Assembly: GCA_950022655.1 (NCBI GenBank)
Contig: OX465588.1
Location: 26,831,525 to 26,895,524, forward strand
DNA: 64,000 bases
Direction of reading: 5' to 3'
Source of the DNA: Alentia gelatinosa
Taxonomy: Eukaryota; Annelida; Polychaeta; Phyllodocida; Polynoidae
This document shows positions 60,001 to 64,000 of this stretch, in pieces. The number at the start of each line of letters is the position of its first letter. Position 1 is the first letter of the stretch. Under the pieces are notes generated by a model, which searched no databases, was not told the origin of the DNA, and saw only the letters and a list, made by a program, of their open reading frames with translations. The position numbers and the translations under genes were made by a program.

Positions 60001-63000
60001 AGGAAGTCAAAATAACTCGGTAAGGCTTGGAAAAATTACTGCCCGCGGCCAGGGCCTTGGGCAGTAATTTTTCCAAGCCTTACCTCGTAACTTTGACTTC
60101 CTTTCACCGGAACATAGTTTCCCTCTAGTCTCATCGGATGTACTATGTGTGATTCGATACGTTACAGTCGCCATTGATATGACATTCACCCTTATGATAC
60201 ACCAGTATACGTGTGTATAGACATTACATATTATCAAGAAATGTCACGAAATTTCATATGATTGTTTATATGTATTTACCTTACCCCATCTTTATGAATT
60301 CAGATCGAATGAATAGTTGCAATAAAACATTTTTTGCCATGCCTCATATAGGCATATATAGGCATTCAATGTAATGCCAGTTTGGCATCATACTTATTGA
60401 AAAAATAGGAATCTAATTGGGCATACAGTATGAAAACCAGTTATGAGAACTGATACAGATGCCTTCATTGTTGGTTTGTATCTGACTATTTTCCTGTATA
60501 GTAATACAATCTGAGTAATAACTATCATTTATTGTGAATAGCCAGATCACTTCTTATGAATAACTAGATCATTTATTGTGAATAACTAGTTCATTTATTG
60601 TAATAATTTAGACAAACCCCCAAACTTGGCAAATAGACAAAATAAAACTGAGGATCGGTTTCAAATTCCCATACGGACTGAATGTTTTGAAATCACTGGC
60701 CGACGTTTCGAAACACAACTTCAATCTTCAGAGCAATAAATACAATTGTGAGAAAGAAAATGAAATTCAAGCTATTTATACTGATTAATAAAGTCTTCAG
60801 TGAAAATTTCAACGGATAAGAGTTCATTCACAGTCTTTCATTAGATTATTTATTGTGCTAGATGTTAAACTATACAAGTACCTTTATGCAAAGGGCAGTA
60901 TATAGCAAAACAGAAACTATGTTATTTTTTATTATAAATATTCTTTTTTTATAGAACTTTTATTTGGGTCTTTTTCTGACTAATAAAAGACTGAATTCCC
61001 TAATCGGAAGATACTGACTTGAGACTGAGCTATAAGTGCTTTTCCCTGCAGCACCTGGCGGAGACGGCGGGCTACACGGGCCGACAGGTGGAGCGGTGGT
61101 GGCGGCGGAGACGCGTTCTCGGCAAACCCAGCGAGATGCAGCGCTTCCGGGAGACCACGTGAGTGCAGGAGTCACCCCGACCGTCTCACGGTCTTTTTTT
61201 TCTCTTTTTTTTTTAATTTTCAATTTTTTTAAGCTAACTTATTGATCTTCTCCCTTATGCTGTATAGGTTTTATGATACTTCAGATTAAAGGGAATTGTC
61301 ATCGGACATTCAACTGAAGCAGGTCTGCAATAAGATTGTTGTATTTGTATAAAAATAAATAAATAGATTTAAAAAAAGGTTAAGATTATAATGCATTTCT
61401 GAATATCCGAATGTATCCGAGGATATTGCGTAGAGTGAGCTCTGAGGACCATACGGCAGCTTTCATCGAGAACAATTTTATATTGTACTTATTATCCACC
61501 ATTTCTGGACAAGTAACATGGCGATATCAGTTCGTTATAGTTATGCATTATTTTTCCGTATGCCCCCCCCCCCCTCCCCCACAGCATGCATATCCATATA
61601 CGCTGGGTATGTCCATGCCCACTCCCTTTGTGTTTTCTATGGACACTTTGTATTAGGTGGATAATAGATCCATGTACACAATAAACGAAGGTCCTGTGAC
61701 CCTGCAGTAAAAATAGACGAGTTACACAAGCCTGGAGGCCTATCGAGGCCTGATGCTCAGGTGAATGACAGGTGTAGTGCCCGGAGGTGCCGCGAGTGGC
61801 GCTTTCGTCGCTGAAGCTACGTGAAATTTTGTAGCCGCCAGCAGCAAAGTTCAAAGATCATTTTCCTGGAACGTCAAGGCGTACTTCCTGCCAGTGGCAA
61901 CTGAAGTCAAGTCATCAGATAGACAACAATCCATGAGAGGTTTTAGAAGCCTTTCCTTACCAATGATGCCTCAAGCCACTCCCGTGGCTAGAGCAAATGA
62001 TGCTTCAGGGCACTTCCGGAGCTAGTGCAAATGATGCCTCAAGACATCATTTAACATTTTTTTTGTTAAAATATCATTTATCTCAGCTGATTCGACAAGG
62101 ATCTTTAAAAAGTTTTCGGAGCTTATGTAGAACACCTTTATAGTGATTATTGATAAATAATTGTATAGTTATCACAATGAAAACATTGACAGAGAACTTG
62201 AAATGTGGTGGAAAAGAATCAATTTTCTCAACAATTGTAACATCGGCCTGCACTACATAGGTGATCCTGTGTTAGGCAGGCTGCATTTAAAGACGTGCAC
62301 CTGCGACCAGGTGCCATAAGGAAAGGGTTAACGCTTACTAATACACGAGCGTTAGAGAGTGCATTACGAAGTCAATAAAATGTAGTCAGAGATGGCACCT
62401 TTCCATTTTATTTTTCATTTTACATTTATTAGATAATTTTTCCTTGTGCAAAACAAAGACGTTATCATATGAGCCTCATTCACGTCATTTAAACAAGGGA
62501 TTGAACCTCTTCAAACCCTCAGCTCCATGCCATGGCTGACAGCAATTTGTTTTCCATATTTTCTTGGGTTTCTATGAGGTAACACATTCCACATGAAAAA
62601 TATTTCCAATTTTACCCCTCACCTAGACTGAGATACCTGTATGATTGATAATTGGGTAGTTCACATAAATCTATTTAGTCCTGTACAGTTGTTTTCTAGG
62701 CGATGTCAGGAAAGATTCCAGCTTGTCCTATTAAATTTAAGAAAAACAAATCATCATCTTTCACGTCCTTTAAAAAAAAATCTTACATATCTTATTTTTC
62801 CTTAACACAATTCTCTCGTTGAAAATTAAATTTTATTAATTACGTGGCTAGAGCCTACCTATTACTACCGATGCTACCTAAAAAAAATCCATAAAAATTT
62901 AGAAAATGAAGGCACATACTTCAGGAAATCCTCTATAGAATAGTTGCTGTAAGTTCACTATAACGGTGTATTTTCTATTGGTTCCAGTTGGCGATGTCTG

Positions 63001-63503
63001 TTTTACTTTGTCGCCTTCCACTACGGCCTATATGTTCTTTGGGACGTGAGTTGCATTCTCTTTATCTGGTGTCTAGTATCAATTACAACGATGATTAGCA
63101 GGCTACTAATTACACCCCTTAAATGTATGCAAGAAGAAACCGTCAAATTAAAGTACCTTGTGACACAGATATGCACTTGACTTAGGATGTTTTCAAGAGC
63201 TTAGATGTAAACGTATAGAGTTTTAATAACATGCAAAATCCTATGTTGACCATCTTGATATGTAAATATTGATATTTATCAAGAAACTTCATCTTAACTA
63301 TTCATTAATTTGTAAAATTCTTTACATTTATATTATACACAAACCTGTAGTCCCTTTTTAAAAAAATAAAGTGTCGTTAACCCTCGATATATTAATTACC
63401 TGATAATTTTATTTTTCTGTCAGATTTGTTTATTCTTTGCAATTCCTTGCAGGCACCTTGGCTCGCAGATACAAAACATTGCTGGTATGGATATCCTAAA
63501 CAG
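35819..63503 (+). CDS. CERS: Ceramide synthase (CerS5/6-like), 5' part; gene continues beyond the window
   Basis: Ceramide synthases are ER membrane enzymes that N-acylate sphinganine or sphingosine with fatty acyl-CoA. Five coding exons are visible: 35819-36003, 59636-59771, 61052-61158, 62988-63045 and 63453-63503, with all phases compatible. The protein starts MAMEVYETV, followed by WNEKFWLPGNATWADL, the conserved N-terminal CerS block with its NAT glycosylation sequon. A first membrane segment (LPFPMAVLLFTLRLCWER), a Hox-like domain (YVGKKY to ERWWRRRR) and the start of the TLC region (FYFVAFHYGLYVLWD, then HCWYGYPKQ) follow. The catalytic Lag1p motif must lie after 64000. Intron 1 is about 23.6 kb. 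Intron 2 appears to use a GC donor. The gene is divergent from RPL27. The family call is firm; which paralogue is less certain. Confidence 0.93.
36004..41112. other. Ceramide synthase intron 1, first part
   Basis: No exon supported. A segment at about 36855-36905 (CTTACTCAAGTCTTTGATTA context) recurs at about 41605-41655, so both are copies of a dispersed repeat. A hammerhead-like motif lies at 37444-37475. GC-richer patches occur at about 38500-38580 and 38800-38900 with repeated GCCGAGTTCTCC motifs. Confidence 0.4.
37444..37475 (-). ncRNA. Hammerhead-ribozyme-like motif 1
   Basis: On the minus strand CTGATGA is followed by a self-complementary segment GGTTAATTAATTAACC and then GAAACGTC. 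This is the order CUGANGA, helix II, GAAA, GUC of the hammerhead catalytic core with a minimal helix III, a form known from Penelope-like retroelements. One unpaired A lies between CTGATGA and the helix, so activity is not assured. Confidence 0.45.
41113..41432. mobile_element. piggyBac-type MITE with TTAA target
   Basis: 320 bases bounded by TTAA on both sides, with inverted ends TTAACCCTATTGCGCCGGGT and, inward from the right, TTAACCCATTCACGCCGGGT. CCC following TTAA and a TTAA duplication are diagnostic of piggyBac-superfamily elements. The interior is non-coding, so it is non-autonomous. Confidence 0.82.
41433..43125. other. Ceramide synthase intron 1, no gene seen
   Basis: Holds the second copy of the dispersed repeat at about 41605-41655. 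No exon, RNA gene or other element could be supported. Confidence 0.4.
43126..43538. repeat. pogo-like element remnant with CGCTTACGCGGGG motifs
   Basis: The motif 'ccgcttacgcggggt' and close variants recur about five times, ending in GGTGGGGTTCTACTGTA, the same terminal type as the MITE at 2458-2643. Probably a larger, rearranged relative of that family. Confidence 0.55.
43783..44155. repeat. 71-bp minisatellite, about five units
   Basis: Units of 71 bases (markers 'ctctcactgcaggccagg' and 'tcaggcctgagaccggcg'). The third and fourth units are nearly identical and the outer ones diverged. Because 71 is not a multiple of three, the open frames here are not a repeat protein. Confidence 0.88.
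44156..48090. other. Ceramide synthase intron 1, no gene seen
   Basis: Several open frames of 60-130 codons on both strands, none with a recognised domain, start context or splice signals. A frame at 46637 begins with a hydrophobic stretch but is not otherwise supported. Towards the end, inverted TATCTCACCC (about 47946) and GGGTGAGATA (about 48074) flank the next hairpin. Confidence 0.35.
48091..48232. repeat. Long hairpin (foldback element 3)
   Basis: Arms share GAGCTCG, ATCCCATC, GTTTGAATCA and GTAATTCAC in inverted orientation. The loop GCAGCTTCACCTTGTGAA resembles that of foldback 2 (CGGCTTCACCTCATGAA), so these two are probably related. Confidence 0.72.
48935..49440 (+). repeat. SINE body expanded into a tandem array
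   Basis: Plus-oriented SINE body (same family as 24661-24997 and 32321-32612) in which a unit of about 91 bases is repeated four times. Unit markers are 'gtggtagactaactgctata' and 'acctttctccttcat'. The usual downstream part ('ctctcacctcg') is present once, followed by a CAAACAAACAGACAAAT tail. No tRNA-like head was recognised, so it may be 5'-truncated. Confidence 0.68.
49441..52338. other. Ceramide synthase intron 1, no gene seen
   Basis: Contains a degraded hammerhead-like sequence at 50295-50317 (CTGATGAAGG present on the minus strand, GAAA core altered). Otherwise AT-rich and featureless. Confidence 0.35.
52339..52492. repeat. Long hairpin (foldback element 4)
   Basis: Arms share, inverted, GAAAACGT, TACTGAG or GACTGAG, CATGCCATAA and TACGTCCC around a loop of about 15 bases near 52406-52420. 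No coding capacity. Confidence 0.75.
52493..55913. other. Ceramide synthase intron 1, no gene seen
   Basis: A two-unit direct repeat around ATGTATGCTGATAAATC at about 53417-53470. Otherwise no supported feature. Confidence 0.35.
55914..56077. repeat. 41-bp minisatellite, four units
   Basis: Four head-to-tail units, each opening 'caggtgactgtattctttg' with small differences; the first and last are the most diverged. Because 41 is not a multiple of three, the frame through it is a by-product. Confidence 0.9.
56620..56918. mobile_element. MITE with GGGACCTGTTTCAC inverted ends
   Basis: About 299 bases with matching ends, GGGACCTGTTTCACTTGTTT on the left and GGGACCTGTTTCACTAGTCT inward from the right, both followed by GTGACATGTCT. 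An internal third copy of the end (GGACCTGTTTCACTAG, about 56752) suggests a nested or rearranged structure. Non-coding. Confidence 0.78.
57010..57375. repeat. Dispersed repeat family 2, copy 2 (uninterrupted)
   Basis: Aligns with 26421-27140 after removal of the MITE there, and carries the empty target CCATATAGAC at about 57074-57083. An open frame of 68 codons crosses it, but the other copy is not open in the same way, so coding is unlikely. Confidence 0.7.
57376..59635. other. Ceramide synthase intron 1, last part
   Basis: No exon or element supported until the acceptor at 59631-59635 (TTCTTCTCACAG). Confidence 0.4.
59636..59771 (+). CDS. CERS: Ceramide synthase exon 2 (Hox-like domain, first half)
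   Basis: 136 bases encoding TFASYVGKKY, then PAENEVLEKAFRSRR and PSDKKELE. Phase 2 in, phase 0 out. The exon ends GAG followed by GCAAGT, a GC-type donor with otherwise perfect consensus. The nearby GTATAG would give a frame that does not fit exon 3. Confidence 0.9.
59978..60126. repeat. Long hairpin (foldback element 5), intron 2 of ceramide synthase
   Basis: Near-perfect inverted arms sharing TAGGGAAAC or GAGGGAAAC, GTGAAAGGAAGTCAAA, GGTAAGGCTTGGAAAAAT and TACTGCCC around a short GC-rich loop (about 60045-60056). Only about 205 bases downstream of exon 2, so it would be transcribed within the intron. Confidence 0.82.
60702..60731 (-). ncRNA. Hammerhead-ribozyme-like motif 2
   Basis: On the minus strand CTGAAGA (fits CUGANGA) is followed after 15 bases by GAAACGTCGG. 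Spacing and boxes match the hammerhead core, but the intervening helix II pairs poorly, so this copy is probably degraded. Confidence 0.3.
61052..61158 (+). CDS. CERS: Ceramide synthase exon 3 (Hox-like domain, second half)
   Basis: 107 bases encoding HLAETAGYTGRQVERWWRRR, then KPSEMQRFRETT. The RQVERWWRRRR block is the third-helix-like end of the CerS homeobox-like domain. Acceptor CCCTGCAG, donor GTGAGT; phase 0 in, phase 2 out. More GC-rich than its surroundings. Confidence 0.92.
62988..63045 (+). CDS. CERS: Ceramide synthase exon 4
   Basis: 58 bases completing a Thr codon and encoding WRCLFYFVAFHYGLYVLWD, the membrane segment that opens the TLC region. Acceptor GGTTCCAG, donor GTGAGT; phase 2 in, phase 0 out. 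Confidence 0.9.
63453..63503 (+). CDS. CERS: Ceramide synthase exon 5
   Basis: 51 bases encoding APWLADTKHCWYGYPKQ, the conserved cytosolic or lumenal loop HCW.GYP(K/H)Q of ceramide synthases, ending at donor GTAAGG in phase 0. It is the last exon in the window. Confidence 0.92.
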
Positions 63504-64000
63504 GTAAGGCAATAGACATTATACATCGAGTCGGAGAATCACCATTCTGACTTTGCTGGATATATCTCCGAAAGTTTCTCTATATAAATAGTTTGCTATA
63601 TTGAGAAAACAAAGACTAAACGGACACTGTTAAGTCAAGCAACACAATAAAAGAGCACTAAAACTTTTTTTCTTTTTTTTTAAGTATTCTTATCTTTATG
63701 CACAGTGTATAGGTCTAGACAATGATGAAAAGATATATATTCCTACTGTCATTAGCTAAAAAAAAAATCCTCCTGTAATTAGCGTATGTGATGTATAGTT
63801 TTTAATAAGAAAATGTTCTTGACATATATTTAGAGATTGTTCATGTAAATGTACGATGTATTCCTAAACATCCTTTCGTTACAAATTAGTATATTACTGT
63901 AATGAGGATTGAAAATAAACAAGATGAGGATGTAGGACAATATAGGCAATTTTAAGAAAAAATAATCATAACTTATAGGAAAAGAAATGTAGTACTGATG
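63504..64000. other. Ceramide synthase intron 5 (incomplete)
   Basis: AT-rich intron sequence running off the window; nothing else seen. Confidence 0.5.

Overview
The window is eukaryotic nuclear DNA. It has spliced genes with consensus donors and acceptors, introns up to about 24 kb, AT-rich non-coding sequence, and many dispersed repeats. Kringle exons, a Ngaro/PAT-type tyrosine-recombinase retrotransposon, tRNA-derived SINEs and a vertebrate-like RPL27 with 5'-TOP first exon point to an invertebrate metazoan. A lophotrochozoan, most likely a mollusc, fits best, but this is inference and no species is claimed.

Layout. (1) 1-28 kb: secreted kringle proteins on the + strand. One kringle exon (936-1178) belongs to a gene whose start lies outside the window. 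A second gene starts at 13836 with a signal-peptide/EGF-like exon, followed by a kringle exon (15992-16237) and possibly a WSC-like exon near 22.35 kb. A young 4.5 kb Ngaro/PAT-like retrotransposon (7426-11960, minus strand) lies between the two kringle exons. Minisatellites, MITEs, SINEs and a large inverted repeat fill the rest. (2) 28.9-35.66 kb: the complete ribosomal protein gene RPL27 (eL27) on the minus strand, with a non-coding TOP exon and four coding exons summing to 136 codons plus stop. Its 4.3 kb third intron carries six tandemly duplicated copies of a box C/D snoRNA on the host strand. (3) About 35.66-35.82 kb: a compact divergent promoter. (4) 35.8-64 kb: the 5' half of a ceramide synthase gene (+ strand). 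Five coding exons are visible (N-terminal segment, Hox-like domain, start of the TLC region); the rest lies beyond the window. Its first intron is about 23.6 kb and holds MITEs, hairpin elements, minisatellites and hammerhead-ribozyme-like motifs.

The snoRNA array is the most notable item. All six copies share a 7-bp terminal stem, boxes C, D' and D, and a guide ending exactly at box D. That guide is complementary to a conserved 28S rRNA segment (recalled, not searched). A ribosomal-protein host gene thus appears to make a 60S protein and several doses of one 28S modification guide.
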